Positions 8,857 through 19,554 of a stretch of 46,333 bases of DNA are shown here, piece by piece. The DNA is from Veronia nyctiphanis (GTDB lineage: Bacteria > Pseudomonadota > Gammaproteobacteria > Enterobacterales > Vibrionaceae). The stretch covers positions 146,055 to 192,387 of the forward strand of contig NZ_PEIB01000006.1 in assembly GCF_004116385.1 (NCBI RefSeq), written 5' to 3'. The position numbers and the translations under genes were made by a program. Under the pieces are notes generated by a model. That model was given only the letters and a program-made list of their open reading frames with translations. It did no database searches and was not told the DNA's origin. Within the stretch, counting starts at the first letter, position 1, and every line of letters begins with the position of its first letter.

Positions 8857-9080
8857 AAACCTCTTCCGGCCAGACAACTTCAAGGTCTGGTAGTTTTTTC
8901 AATTCAATACACAAGTGTGCGGATAACCTTGCCAAATTTCAACTTACCGATATCGGCAAGCGGTGCCAATGTGTCATTCACACAACGCAATTGATGGATT
9001 TGTGGTTAGTTTGTGATGAACCTAGCATCTTGATGGAGCTTGGGTATATAGTAGTGGCTGATTAAACAAGGAAAAATTTC

Positions 9081-10054
9081 ATGGATGCGCTAAAACCTTT
9101 TCAACTTCAAAAGCAGGCCCGGCTTTACAAACGTTTCCCTTCATTACGACGCTTCAATCCATTTGCAGTTAAACATGCTGGCTGGATAATCTTCTCTTCC
9201 ACAATCACTCAAGCCGACATTCAAGATCTTTCCTATCTTGCAGGCGAGAATTATCAGCCAGTTGCTGGTTGGACAGTGGGCGAGCAGACGGTACTTTTGA
9301 TGCCGAGCACACTGACAGACGAATTGAAGGAAATATGCCAGAGCTTGCGGCTGGATTGCGCATCTGTTGAGTTTTTGCCAGACCTTACACAGCCAGGTAT
9401 TGCCCTGTTTGATATGGACTCCACCGCGATACAAATCGAATGCATTGATGAGATTGCGACATTGGCTGGAGTGGGTGAGAAGGTTTCTGACATCACTGAA
9501 CGCGCAATGCAGGGCGAGCTGGATTTTGAACAGAGTCTTCGTGAGCGGGTAAGAGCATTAAAAGGGGCGGATACAGCCATTCTTGAGCAAGTTCGTGAGA
9601 GTTTGCCACTGATGCCGGGAATGGCGCAATTGGTTACCAGCCTCAAACAATGTGGTTGGAAGGTTGCCATTGCTTCTGGTGGTTTTACGTGGTTTTCGGA
9701 TAAGTTAAAGCATGATCTTTCACTGGATTATGCAGAGTCCAACCAGCTTGTTATCGATGGTAATACGCTGACCGGCGAGCTTACGGGCAACATTGTTGAT
9801 GCAGCAAGAAAAGCGAGGTGTTGCGAGAACTGGCCGTCGATCATGACATTTCTTTAGCAAATACCATTGCGGTTGGAGACGGTGCCAATGATTTAGTCAT
9901 GATGTCAGCGGCCGGTTTGGGTGTCGCTTATCACGCCAAACCCAAAGTCGTTGAGCAGGCGCAGGTTGCCGTGAGTTTCAGTGATTTGACTGGCGTCATG
10001 TGCATACTGTCCGCGTCTCTGATGAAGGCGGGTCAGCTGTCTTTTAGAGGCTGA
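9081..10054 (+). CDS. serB: Phosphoserine phosphatase (one single-base gap)
   Basis: The last enzyme of serine biosynthesis, removing phosphate from L-phosphoserine in the cytoplasm. It is a HAD-superfamily protein: the nucleophile is D111 in LFDMDSTAIQIECIDEIA, motif II is IASGGFTWF, and motif IV is AVGDGANDLVMMSAAGLGVAYHAKP. The N-terminal third is the variable regulatory-type domain. One G is missing near 9818 (GCGGAG expected); repair gives about 324 residues (E. coli 322). The stop overlaps the end of the convergent PilZ gene by 22 bases. No terminator separates the two, so convergent transcription may matter. Confidence 0.95.
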
Positions 10055-12003
10055 CGGATCTTCAGGGTAGCTCGAAGCAGTACCTCATCGGTAATGTCTG
10101 TGAGCTCCCCATAAATACACATCTGATCCATTTCACGCTCGAGTTGCCTCACCTTACTGTTGCTTATCGGATAGAGAGCTTCAAGTTCTTCTCGGTCGGT
10201 GCAATCCAACATGCCATTAATCGGTGTGATGGTGTTTCTTACCGCAACAAACTGTCCGTTGCGACGCGCATCAGCGATAAAACCAATACGTTGTTCTACC
10301 GAAAGAAAGTCTGCTGGGCTCTTCACCATAATCTTACTCTCCCCACCAAAGTTATATTTCGCAATATAAAATTCTTGGTGAACCGTCTCTTTTTGCCCCC
10401 AACGTTTTGTCCGATGCTTTAGGACATCATAAAACTCATTATGGAAAACAGGCTGCGCTGTCATTTTCATGTTGTCTTGCGGACACAGCAGCAGTTGATT
10501 GAGAAAACTGTCTAATGAGTTGATGCCAAACGCCCTAAATGACAGTGCGTCACCTTCTCTGGCGATAAAGTAGCGAGTGACGAAAAGGTGCCCAATTAAA
10601 ATACGCTTGAGAGGCTCATTTATCGATAAATCTTGACCATCGAAAACCTGCGTGATGGTAGAGCGTTCTGTTGAATGGCGGGTAAAAGGCGTTAGATTCT
10701 TGATGTTTCTGACATCCAGATCAGATGGAAGATAATCTTTGCTGAATTGGTGCGTAACATCCTGCACTAATGCGATGTGTGATATTGATTGATAGTGTTG
10801 AGGCAGCGCCTTTTTCTCGTTGCCGTTGACGTCGTTAAATGCAACTTTAAATACCCGAAAAGAAGCTTTTTCTGCGCCAATCTTACACAGCATTTTTCTA
10901 TCAGCAGCTGTGAGCTCATGTGAGCCTGCACAGAGGTAATACTTTTTGTCTTTCTGATGTTGGGTGAAGCAATAAAACAATAGCTCCTGTTGACGTTTCA
11001 GTTCTTCTAAGCGTTGCGGCAGAAAAAGTTGGTCGAGAAACTGACTGCCAGTATCGTCGTGCCAATACTCCCAAGTTGTGCGATTGGCTTTATTTAAGAA
11101 AACTGCCTTTGGTGTATTCCCGGCAAAATAAACGGGGAGTGTTGAAGTATGCCGCACCACCAGATTCTCCAGAGCACGGTTTCTCAGATTCTCTATTTTG
11201 TCGTCATTCTCAAAACGTCGTTTCGGCTCTTTTTTATCCAGTTTATTCTGAATCAGTCGTGTCACCGACTCGGTGTCATACGGTGACACGAGTGCCAGTC
11301 CAATTGATACCCAATGCGAGCTGTGAGTATCTTCTTTCAGCCGGGTAATGCGATATTTAAAGCCCGATACCTGAGTGGGTGAGCTTGCCTCATTGATTTT
11401 TGATTCAAGTTCAACCTGAACAATGTCACCCACCGAAAAACCGAATGCGGATGTCATTTTCAGTTTCAGGCCTGAACGCGAGACGTTGTGCGTCGTACCG
11501 TGAACAATCGCCCCATCACTAAGCACCATTCTTACCGGAATTTTTAGGGTGAACCGACTTTCTTTACGAAGAATGTTTTTACCGAATTCAATAAATTGCG
11601 CGCGTAGCCATGGAGTATTCGGGCTACTTGCTATGTCTGCTGCGGAATCTCGAATGTTTCGATTATTGTTAGGGAGTGCATACAGCTCTTCATGAAGCCC
11701 TTGGGTGAAGTGACCACCATAATCAGCAATGCGTCTGAGGTAGTGATTCAAGGCAATATCATCAATCCAGTTTTGGGTGTCATGTAGGCGGTAAAGGCGA
11801 CAATCCCCCTGAACTTTTCCTCTTAGGTCCAACTGTTTATTGCAAGGTTTCATCAAGCGTTTGAGTTCTATTTTTATGATGAGCTTTGCAGAGCTGGGCA
11901 ACTTTCGGGTGGCGTCATGAAGCTTCACATCGAAATCATGTGAATGATAGAAAGGAATAAGTGCCTGAACCTCTTTGTGGTATTCATGCTGTCTGATATT
12001 CAT
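10033..12003 (-). CDS. Large PilZ-domain protein (PlzC-like), paralog 1
   Basis: A 656-residue cytoplasmic protein with one recognisable PilZ domain, which usually binds cyclic di-GMP. The two binding motifs are both intact: RKESR at 146-150 and NVSRSG at 173-178. The N-terminal 140 residues (with LDLRGKVQG and DDIALNHYLRR) and the C-terminal 400 residues show no domain I recognise. V. cholerae has a PilZ protein, PlzC (VC2344), at this place between serB and radA, so this is likely its relative. The gene is intact. Its 3' end overlaps serB by 22 bases on the opposite strand. The next gene upstream is a full-length paralog, so the locus is duplicated. Confidence 0.85.
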   Translation of the reverse strand: MNIRQHEYHKEVQALIPFYHSHDFDVKLHDATRKLPSSAKLIIKIELKRLMKPCNKQLDLRGKVQGDCRLYRLHDTQNWIDDIALNHYLRRIADYGGHFTQGLHEELYALPNNNRNIRDSAADIASSPNTPWLRAQFIEFGKNILRKESRFTLKIPVRMVLSDGAIVHGTTHNVSRSGLKLKMTSAFGFSVGDIVQVELESKINEASSPTQVSGFKYRITRLKEDTHSSHWVSIGLALVSPYDTESVTRLIQNKLDKKEPKRRFENDDKIENLRNRALENLVVRHTSTLPVYFAGNTPKAVFLNKANRTTWEYWHDDTGSQFLDQLFLPQRLEELKRQQELLFYCFTQHQKDKKYYLCAGSHELTAADRKMLCKIGAEKASFRVFKVAFNDVNGNEKKALPQHYQSISHIALVQDVTHQFSKDYLPSDLDVRNIKNLTPFTRHSTERSTITQVFDGQDLSINEPLKRILIGHLFVTRYFIAREGDALSFRAFGINSLDSFLNQLLLCPQDNMKMTAQPVFHNEFYDVLKHRTKRWGQKETVHQEFYIAKYNFGGESKIMVKSPADFLSVEQRIGFIADARRNGQFVAVRNTITPINGMLDCTDREELEALYPISNSKVRQLEREMDQMCIYGELTDITDEVLLRATLKIRQPLKDS

Positions 12004-12443
12004 TTTATTTTCTGTAGGACGTTAGCTGGCTAAGTCGCTGATTCTGGCGAACAGTGATTAATCTAACACTGTGTACAGCTACTCATGACTATGTAGTGAG
12101 TCAATAACGTTAGACTGTAGACAGAGAACCCTTTTTTTTTATTATCAGTTGTCGAGCAATTACTCTTCTTTAGAGTGACTTCATGCTGTCGCTTACAGTG
12201 AGGGAAGCGTCAATCATGATTTTTATGGGAGTGTTGTCGGTCATTAAGCGTTTTGAAGGCTGTAACGTCAAGTGGTAAGTCCAGTAACAAGATAATGGTG
12301 TGGAGAAATTTAAAAGAATGTGAACATTTAGAAAAAGTTCAAGTCATCTGATGTAACTGATTAATTTATCTTTAATATTCTGCTTATTTATCCACTTCAT
12401 TCCAATCAAATATTGGCATCACGCGTAAAATGATTGCTGTTCC
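12004..12443. other. Intergenic region between the two PilZ paralogs
   Basis: These 440 bases hold no convincing gene. They should contain the promoter of paralog 1. A run of nine T at about 12131-12139 is the only clear feature. The region is AT-rich, especially from 12300 to 12400. I find no terminator hairpin after paralog 2. Confidence 0.4.
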
Positions 12444-14407
12444 TCAGTCAGAGTAGCCTGGTTTGCAGGGTATCAGTAGTCTATCGAGAATTTCCTGAGT
12501 GATATTGGCCAGCTCACCATAAATACAAATAGAATTAAGCTCTCCCTGAAGCAGGGTGATTTGATTCCTGGATTTGGTCAGCAATGGGCTCAATTCGCGA
12601 TTATTCGCATAATCGTAAACCCGTCGAACTGGCTGAATACTGCACCTGACCGCAATAAATTGTCCCATTTTTCTGGCATTGATAATGAAATTTTTCTTTT
12701 CCTCGTCTGAGGGAAATTCATCATTCAAACGCACTGCTGTTCTGAACGATTGTTTTCCTGATTGAATAATCGCGATGTAGAAATCAATATCACTGAGTGG
12801 AGGAGGTGAGTTTTTCTTGGCCGCTTTTTTAATGATTCTCATAAACTCTTCGCGGTATAACGGCTGCAAGGACATACTGCTACTTTTCTTTTTTTCTTTT
12901 AGTAGTTGGTTGAGAAAACTATTGTGGCAGTTAATGACAAAGGCATGCGCCATATAAAGTTGATCTTTCTTTCCTATAAAGAACTGGTGGTATCAAAATG
13001 ATCGATGGCAATTTTTCTCAATAAATCAGCGAAACCTGAATTAATATCTGGGTAGATGGCACTGATTCGTGAGCTGTTGTAAAAACTTCTGCTGTAACCA
13101 TTAAGTATTGAAGCTTCAGTTTCTGAGCTTGCTGGATGATTAAGGTATTCTCCAGTTTGCTCTGTATCGGTAAGCTCTTGAATCAGTACGACATGACTGA
13201 GTGCGGCCATATCGGTGGGGGAATCTTTAAGTTCGTCTTGCTCAATGGTACTGAGCCGCAATCGGAACACCCGCCATGATATTTCGTTCGCTCCCATTTG
13301 CCAAAAAAGCTTCTTCTGCTCTTCTGTCAGTTCAACCGATGCCGCGCAAACGTAATATTTTTGATCGTTTTCATAATGACAGAAGCTGTAAAAGATCAGT
13401 TCTCGGTTTTCCTTAAGCAGTTTAAGTCGATCTTCGCTAAGGAGTTGGGAAAAAAATTGCTCGCCTTTGTCATTGTGCCAGTAGTTCCATATTCCTGTAT
13501 TCATCAGGGTCAGCAGCGCGAACCGAATTACGCCAAAGTCTAAAAACAAAGGAAGAGTTGTGGTGTGATTAATTACAGTTTTTTCGAGTGCGCGATGCCG
13601 AATATTATCGATTTTGTCGTTACTTTCTTCTGACGGTTTTTGGGTTTTTGAGCGATGTCTTATGTCAATAATTTCATTGATACTGTCGTTGATTTCGCTA
13701 ATTTTCAGTCCAAGTGTTATGAAATGAGAGCTGTAGCTGTAATCCCGTATCTGAGTGACTTGATAATCAATCCCTGCCTTAAGTTCCGGCAACTCATGGT
13801 CTTTTGCCAATTCAGGGAAACACACGCTGACGATATCGCCGACACGATAATCAAATGCTGCTGTTGCTTTGACTTTTAAGCCAGATTGAGAAATATCGAG
13901 GGTGTTTCCATGCACGATGGAGCCATCAGACAAAATAATATCTACGGTGGCAAAAAATTTATAGCGGCTTTCTTTTCTTAGAATACCGAAGCCTGATTTG
14001 AAATATTCTGCCGACAGTTTGGCTTCAGGTTCGATTTTCTGCTTGTTGGGTTTTAGGAGAACGCTTCTGGTCGTTTGTTTGGGTTGCAACTCTTCCCAAA
14101 GACCATTTGTCAGCATACCACCGTAGAATTCAACGCGTTTTCTGTAATGATTGAAGGCCAGATCATCGAGCCAGCATTGGTTGTCATCTATCTCGTATTC
14201 TCTCACTTCACCGGGTACACGGCCACGAAGATCAAGTCGCTTGGTGCATGGACTCATCCGGCGATTGATTTCCATCTTGATCATGAAAACTTCTGTCGTC
14301 GAATACTTGCTGGATAACGCATCCAGTTTGCTTTCGAAGTCAGGTTTGAGAAAGTGAGGGAGCATCGTCACCACAACATGCTCGTATTTATGCGCGTTAC
14401 TGGTCAT
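12444..14407 (-). CDS. Large PilZ-domain protein (PlzC-like), paralog 2 (one single-base gap)
   Basis: A paralog of the preceding protein with the same layout and length (654 residues after repair against 656). It has the PilZ motifs RKESR at 144-148 and DISQSG at 171-176, both intact, and shares the N-terminal LDLRGRVPG and DDLAFNHYRKR blocks and the C-terminal GQFIAVR and CIYGELANIT blocks. The frame breaks near 12982: adding one T on the coding strand joins IDHFDTTS to FFIGKKDQLYMAHAFVIN, which aligns with paralog 1 (VTRYFIAREG). Sequence divergence between the two is large, so the duplication is old. It is transcribed away from radA. Function beyond probable c-di-GMP binding is unknown. 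Confidence 0.85.
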
Positions 14408-14522
14408 GTTTGATAAACTGATATGCCTTTCTATGAATCTGGGTTTATTTTTTAGTGTAGTTTGTTCTTCATAGATAACAGGGTATTAGGCTTTTTTTTC
14501 GACAGCTTATTTCGGAGATTTA

Positions 14523-15905
14523 ATGGCTAAAGCAAAGCGCGCCTACGTTTGTAATGACTGCGGCGCAGATTATCCCCGCTGGCAGGGCCAATGCTCCGCA
14601 TGTGGCGCTTGGAATACGATTACAGAAGTGCGGCTTGCCGCATCACCTCAGGTCGCCCGCAACGAAAAATACGCGGGATATGCGGGTGCGACAGAAGCCA
14701 AGGTACAGACGCTGGAAAGCATCGACTTACAGGAAGTTCCCCGTTTTACCAGTGGCTTCAAAGAGCTGGATCGGGTGTTGGGCGGTGGTATTGTGCCTGG
14801 CGCAGCGATTCTAATTGGTGGTAACCCGGGGGCGGGTAAGAGTACCCTTTTGTTACAGACAATGTGCTGGCTTGCCAGCCAGATGCCGACGCTTTATGTC
14901 ACGGGTGAGGAATCTCTTCAGCAGGTCGCGATGCGTGCCGACCGACTGGGATTGCCCAAAGATCAGCTGAAAATGCTGTCTGAAACCAATGTCGAGACTA
15001 TCTGTCAGGTTGCCCAGCAGGAAAACCCGAAAATCATGGTCATCGACTCGATTCAGGTGATGCATGTGTCAGATGTTCAGTCTGCACCCGGTAGCGTTGC
15101 ACAGGTGCGTGAGTCTGCGGCTGCGCTTACCCGCTATGCCAAGCAGCACAATGTGGCGATCTTTATGGTCGGCCATGTGACCAAAGACGGCAGCCTTGCT
15201 GGTCCGAAAGTGTTGGAACACTGTATCGACTGTTCGGTGCTTCTCGATGGTTCCAGTGACAGCCGTTTTCGCACCCTCAGAAGCCACAAAAACCGTTTTG
15301 GTGCGGTGAACGAGCTGGGCGTATTTGCCATGACAGGGCAGGGGTTGCGTGAAGTAAATAACCCATCGGCGATTTTCCTGAGTCGTGGTGAAGAGGTCAC
15401 CTCGGGCAGTTCGGTGATGGTGATTTGGGAGGGCACACGCCCGCTATTGGTGGAGTTGCAGGCGTTGGTCGATTACTCACAACTTGCTAATCCGCGTCGT
15501 GTCACCGTCGGTTTGGATCATAACAGGCTGGCAATGCTGCTCGCGGTACTTCATAAACATGGCGGTATGCAGATGGCGGATCAGGATGTGTTCGTCAACG
15601 TGGTTGGTGGGGTAAAAGTCGGCGAAACCAGTGCCGATCTCGCGCTGCTGCTGGCACTTATTTCAAGTTTCCGTGACAGGCCGCTACCTCGCGACCTTGT
15701 GGTGTTCGGCGAAGTGGGGCTAGCGGGTGAAATTCGTCCTGTGCCGAGTGGTCAGGAGCGATTGATGGAGGCTTCAAAGCACGGTTTTACCCGCGCTGTT
15801 GTCCCTGCTGCCAATGTGCCCAAAGCAGATAAGATAGCAGGCATGAAGGTTTACGGTGTCAGTAAGCTGTCAGAAGCACTGCAAACATTGGATGAGTTTG
15901 ACTGA
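14523..15905 (+). CDS. radA: DNA repair protein RadA
   Basis: RadA is a RecA-related, Lon-like ATPase that promotes branch migration in recombinational repair. All parts are visible in 460 residues: a zinc finger with C10, C13, C24 and C27; Walker A GGNPGAGKST at 99-108; the RadA-specific KNRFG motif at 256-260; and a C-terminal Lon-protease-like domain ending GVSKLSEALQTLDEFD. E. coli RadA also has 460 residues. The ATG at 14523 is preceded by GGAG. The gene is intact and is divergent from PilZ paralog 2. A bidirectional terminator follows. nadR, its usual E. coli neighbour, is not present. Confidence 0.97.
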   Translation: MAKAKRAYVCNDCGADYPRWQGQCSACGAWNTITEVRLAASPQVARNEKYAGYAGATEAKVQTLESIDLQEVPRFTSGFKELDRVLGGGIVPGAAILIGGNPGAGKSTLLLQTMCWLASQMPTLYVTGEESLQQVAMRADRLGLPKDQLKMLSETNVETICQVAQQENPKIMVIDSIQVMHVSDVQSAPGSVAQVRESAAALTRYAKQHNVAIFMVGHVTKDGSLAGPKVLEHCIDCSVLLDGSSDSRFRTLRSHKNRFGAVNELGVFAMTGQGLREVNNPSAIFLSRGEEVTSGSSVMVIWEGTRPLLVELQALVDYSQLANPRRVTVGLDHNRLAMLLAVLHKHGGMQMADQDVFVNVVGGVKVGETSADLALLLALISSFRDRPLPRDLVVFGEVGLAGEIRPVPSGQERLMEASKHGFTRAVVPAANVPKADKIAGMKVYGVSKLSEALQTLDEFD

Positions 15906-15940
15906 TCCTGCTTTAATCCTTAATGCCTTGATAGGAAATA

Positions 15941-15966
15941 AAAAAGCGCCAATTGGCGCTTTTTTA
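15941..15966. terminator. Bidirectional terminator between radA and the M23 peptidase
   Basis: AAAAAGCGCC-AATT-GGCGCTTTTTT, between convergent genes, with T runs on both strands. Confidence 0.92.
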
Positions 15967-15987
15967 ATGGAGAATTCGAAAGTCAAT

Positions 15988-17135
15988 TTACTTCATCGTG
16001 ACGTCATCGTTCACATACTGCCCTTGAATATCTGACTCCTTGGCCTCGGTATTGTTCTTGGCATATATCGCAGGCGGAGCTGCGGGCGTTGCCGCAGCAA
16101 CTTGTATGTTGGTTGCCACCATGCCTTCAATGATGTTGATTAGGTTTGCCCAGTCGACTTTCTTTTCCTTTTTAAGCAGCGACTCAAAGCTGTCGGGTGT
16201 CCATGACATAAAGTACGCAGGGTTTAACGCGCGCCCGACAAACCGCACCTCATAGTGCAGGTGTGGTCCGGTAGACAGCCCGGTATTGCCTGTCCACGCA
16301 ATCAAATCACCCTTTCGGACAAACTGCCCCAGTTTAACGTTAAATTTCTCGAGGTGTGCATAGAGCGTCATAAACCCGAAAGCGTGGCCAATTTTCAGCA
16401 CATTGCCGTAACCCGTTTTGCGATTATTTCTTTTGTATTCAACAACGCCGTCAGCAGGTGCATAAATCGGTGTGCCGATATTGGCGGTCAGGTCGAGACC
16501 GAGGTGGAATTTATTTTTCCCGGTGACTGGGTGCTTCCGGGCGCCGAACCCGGACGAACGACGGTACTTCTTGATGGGTTCGCCGCTGGGGACTAATTTG
16601 AGCATGGTGGCGCGAACTGCTGAGTTCATGGCGGCGGCTTCGATACGTTCGCCAAGCGCCTCGCTGTCGACAATGTCTTTATCTAGGCCCAAAACAACTT
16701 CCACGCTTAAAACGCGCTGAGAAAGATAGGTCAGCTCAGTATTTTTTTCCTCAATGACCTGCGCGTGGGCGCTTTCTTTGGCTTCGATAATTTGCTCGTA
16801 TTCATCCTGCTTTGCTGCAATGATTTCCGCATAGTCGAGCTCAATGTCGTCGATTTGGTCTTCGAGTTGCTGCCGTTGTTCGATCAGCGATTGCCGTTGC
16901 ATCGCCAGACCTTCGAGTTGGTTTGTCAGTTCGGTTTTTTGCTCAGCAAGGCTTTTCACCGTCATCTCAGCGGTGCTTGAGCGGTGAGTAAGGTAATAAA
17001 TGGCAGATATACCAAGGGCAATAGAGAGAAAAGAAAACAGAACGGCAAATCCGATAACTTTTCTTTTCGATGGTGATAGAACAAAAAACTTCGACCGTAC
17101 GGGTGTGAGACGGTGATTCGTATATTATCCGCCAT
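15988..17135 (-). CDS. M23 (LytM) family peptidoglycan endopeptidase, membrane anchored (one single-base gap)
   Basis: A membrane-anchored cell-wall hydrolase or LytM-factor. After repair it has 382 residues: a short cytoplasmic start (MADNIRITVSHPYGRS), one membrane helix (VIGFAVLFSFLSIALGISAI), a long coiled coil rich in E, Q and K, and a LytM domain with the zinc ligands HLGLDL and HLHYE both present, so it may be catalytic. The C-terminal tail is rich in alanine and proline. The main frame alone starts late at 16965 and lacks the membrane anchor; adding one base to the A run at 17083-17088 (T on the coding strand) joins the anchor. Substrate and partners are unknown. Confidence 0.85.
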
Positions 17136-17194
17136 GTCGTCAATGCTCGGTTGTGGTTGTCTATCCCTGACAGAACAACAGAGTTAGCTGTTCA

Positions 17195-17566
17195 TCAGAC
17201 CTGATCCTTCAAATCGGCCAACTGTGCAAGTTCGCGCTTCAAAAGTTGATGGTCCCCGACATTAAGCTCAATCAAGCGTTTTAGATGACTGACACTATCA
17301 ATATCCACGTGGTTGATTAGAAACCTCAGGTAGTCATCATCGTCGTTGACCAGCGTGACCTCCATGAAAAGCTCGATATCGGAATCGTGCAGACAAAAAT
17401 TGATATCAAAAACCGTGTTGTCTGTTTTAGTCCAATTTTCAGGCTTTTTCAGCAGGGCACCTTTTAGCGACAAGTCAAGAATACTTGATATCCATGTATT
17501 CTCGTCCTGACATACGCTGGCCTCAACATGATAAACCACTCTGGAGAATTTTCGGCGTTCGCGCAT
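17195..17566 (-). CDS. Small single-domain PilZ protein
   Basis: A 123-residue protein consisting of little more than one PilZ domain, the usual c-di-GMP receptor fold. The N-terminal RRKFSR supplies the arginine motif and DLSLKG supplies the DxSxxG motif. It starts MRERRKFSR at 17566. There is no membrane segment. It is the third PilZ gene within 7.5 kb, but it is unlike the two long ones outside the motif positions. It lies between the M23 peptidase and ettA, all on the minus strand, with a gap of 59 bases to the peptidase start, so the two may be co-transcribed. The target process is unknown. Confidence 0.85.
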   Translation of the reverse strand: MRERRKFSRVVYHVEASVCQDENTWISSILDLSLKGALLKKPENWTKTDNTVFDINFCLHDSDIELFMEVTLVNDDDDYLRFLINHVDIDSVSHLKRLIELNVGDHQLLKRELAQLADLKDQV

Positions 17567-17765
17567 GAGACAATCCTTGAAATCTATATGAACATCGGTT
17601 GGTAAAACGATTTGGATAGCTAAAAATTAAGCGCAGGTGCTTAAATCGGCAAGGTGATTTGCAGAAAAAGAGAAAAAGTGTCTGATAAACGAGAAGGCGG
17701 CCTACGCCACCTTCTGAGGAAATAGTGCTTTGTAATTAAATGCATTTACGCAAGATACAAAGAAC

Positions 17766-19433
17766 TTATTTGGTCACACGCTTGTACTTGATGCGGTGCG
17801 GTTGAGTAGCCTGAGCACCCAACTTGTCTTTCAGCCACTCGCTGTACTCGGTGTAGTTACCTTCGAAGAAGTTAACCTGACCTTCATCACGGTAATCAAG
17901 GATGTGTGTTGCGATACGGTCAAGGAACCAACGGTCATGCGAAATAACCATGGCACAGCCAGGGAACTCAAGCAGTGCTTCTTCCAGTGCACGCAGGGTT
18001 TCTACGTCCAGGTCGTTGGTTGGTTCATCGAGAAGCAGCATGTTGCCGCCTGCTTTCAAAAGCTTCGCAAGGTGAACACGGTTACGCTCACCGCCTGACA
18101 GTTCGCCGATGCGTTTTTGCTGATCGCTGCCTTTGAAGTTGAAACGTGAGCAGTAAGCACGTGCAGGAATTTCAAAGTTGTGGATACGAATGATATCCGC
18201 ATCTTCAGAGATTTCCTGATAAACGGTTTTGCTGTCGTCCATGCTGTCACGGAACTGCTCAACCGACGCCAATTGCACTGTATCACCCAAATCAATGGTG
18301 CCAGAGTCTGGCTGCTCTGCACCGCTCAGCATCTTGAACAGGGTCGATTTACCGGCACCGTTGGCACCGACGATACCGACAATCGCACCTTTCGGCACGC
18401 TGAAAGACAGGTCGTCAATCAGAACGCGGTCGCCGAAAGATTTCGTCAGGTTGTTAACTTCAAGCACCTTATCACCCAAACGTTGACCCGGCGGGATAAA
18501 TAGCTCATTGGTCTCGTTACGGCGTTGGTAATCAGAGGTATTCAGCTCTTCAAAACGCGCCATACGGGCTTTAGATTTTGCCTGACGGCCTTTTGGATTC
18601 TGGCGAACCCACTCAAGCTCTTTCTCGATGGTCTTCTGGCGTGCTTTTTCGCCAGCGGCTTCTTGCTTCAGACGTGCATCTTTCTGTTCAAGCCATGAGG
18701 TGTAGTTACCTTCCCACGGAATACCTTCACCACGGTCAAGTTCAAGGATCCAGCCTGCTGCGTTATCAAGGAAATAACGGTCGTGCGTAATGGCTACCAC
18801 GGTGCCTGTGTAATCGACCAAGAAGCGTTCAAGCCAGCCAACAGATTCGGCATCCAAGTGGTTCGTTGGTTCGTCAAGCAGCAGCATGTCTGGTTTTTCC
18901 AGCAGCAGACGACAAATTGCAACACGGCGACGCTCACCACCTGAGAGGTGTTTGATTTGTGCATCCCATTCTGGCAGACGCAATGCATCGGCTGCACGCT
19001 CAAGGGAGTTCTCGAGGTTATGGCCGTCTTTCGCCTGAATCAGCGCTTCAAGTTCACCTTGCTCTTTCGCCAGTGCATCGAAATCTGCATCGGGTTCGGC
19101 GTAGGCGGCATACACTGCGTCAAGACGGGTCAGTGCACCTTTTACATCGGATACTGCTTCTTCAACAGTTTCACGTACGGTTTTTTCTTCATCCAGTTTT
19201 GGCTCCTGAGGCAGGTAACCAACATTCAAACCGGGTTGCGGACGAGCTTCACCTTCGATGTCGGTATCGATACCGGCCATAATGCGCAAAAGTGTTGATT
19301 TACCTGCACCGTTGAGACCCAGAACACCGATTTTGGCGCCAGGGAAAAAACTCAGTGAGATATCTTTTAGGATTTGTCGCTTAGGTGGCACAACTTTGCC
19401 AACGCGCGACATGGTATAGACGTACTCAGCCAT
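17766..19433 (-). CDS. ettA: Energy-dependent translational throttle EttA (ABC-F)
   Basis: EttA is an ABC-F ATPase that binds the ribosomal E site and gates the first elongation step according to ATP/ADP ratio. It has two ABC domains in one chain and no membrane part. Walker A motifs are GLNGAGKST (about residue 39) and GANGAGKST (about 356). There are two LSGGERRRV/LSGGERNRV signatures and two LLLDEPTN Walker B sites. The arm and linker between the domains (KTIEKELEWVRQ, KSKARMARFEEL) match EttA. Length is exactly 555 as in E. coli, and the gene is intact. It is divergent from slt, as in E. coli. Confidence 0.97.
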   Translation of the reverse strand: MAEYVYTMSRVGKVVPPKRQILKDISLSFFPGAKIGVLGLNGAGKSTLLRIMAGIDTDIEGEARPQPGLNVGYLPQEPKLDEEKTVRETVEEAVSDVKGALTRLDAVYAAYAEPDADFDALAKEQGELEALIQAKDGHNLENSLERAADALRLPEWDAQIKHLSGGERRRVAICRLLLEKPDMLLLDEPTNHLDAESVGWLERFLVDYTGTVVAITHDRYFLDNAAGWILELDRGEGIPWEGNYTSWLEQKDARLKQEAAGEKARQKTIEKELEWVRQNPKGRQAKSKARMARFEELNTSDYQRRNETNELFIPPGQRLGDKVLEVNNLTKSFGDRVLIDDLSFSVPKGAIVGIVGANGAGKSTLFKMLSGAEQPDSGTIDLGDTVQLASVEQFRDSMDDSKTVYQEISEDADIIRIHNFEIPARAYCSRFNFKGSDQQKRIGELSGGERNRVHLAKLLKAGGNMLLLDEPTNDLDVETLRALEEALLEFPGCAMVISHDRWFLDRIATHILDYRDEGQVNFFEGNYTEYSEWLKDKLGAQATQPHRIKYKRVTK

Positions 19434-19554
19434 AACTGCTTCGTTCTCATGTAAGACAAAGTGATTATTCTACCTATTAAAAAAATAAATTTAACAGCAA
19501 ATCTCTCAGATGGTGATTAAGCTAATAAGTGTTGGTTTTGCGGGGGGACAAAAA

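Noticed and set aside
17690-17750. Hairpin AGAAGGCGGC/GCCACCTTCT after ettA as a terminator
   Set aside because: It has an internal mismatch and no T tract on the ettA strand; too weak to call.
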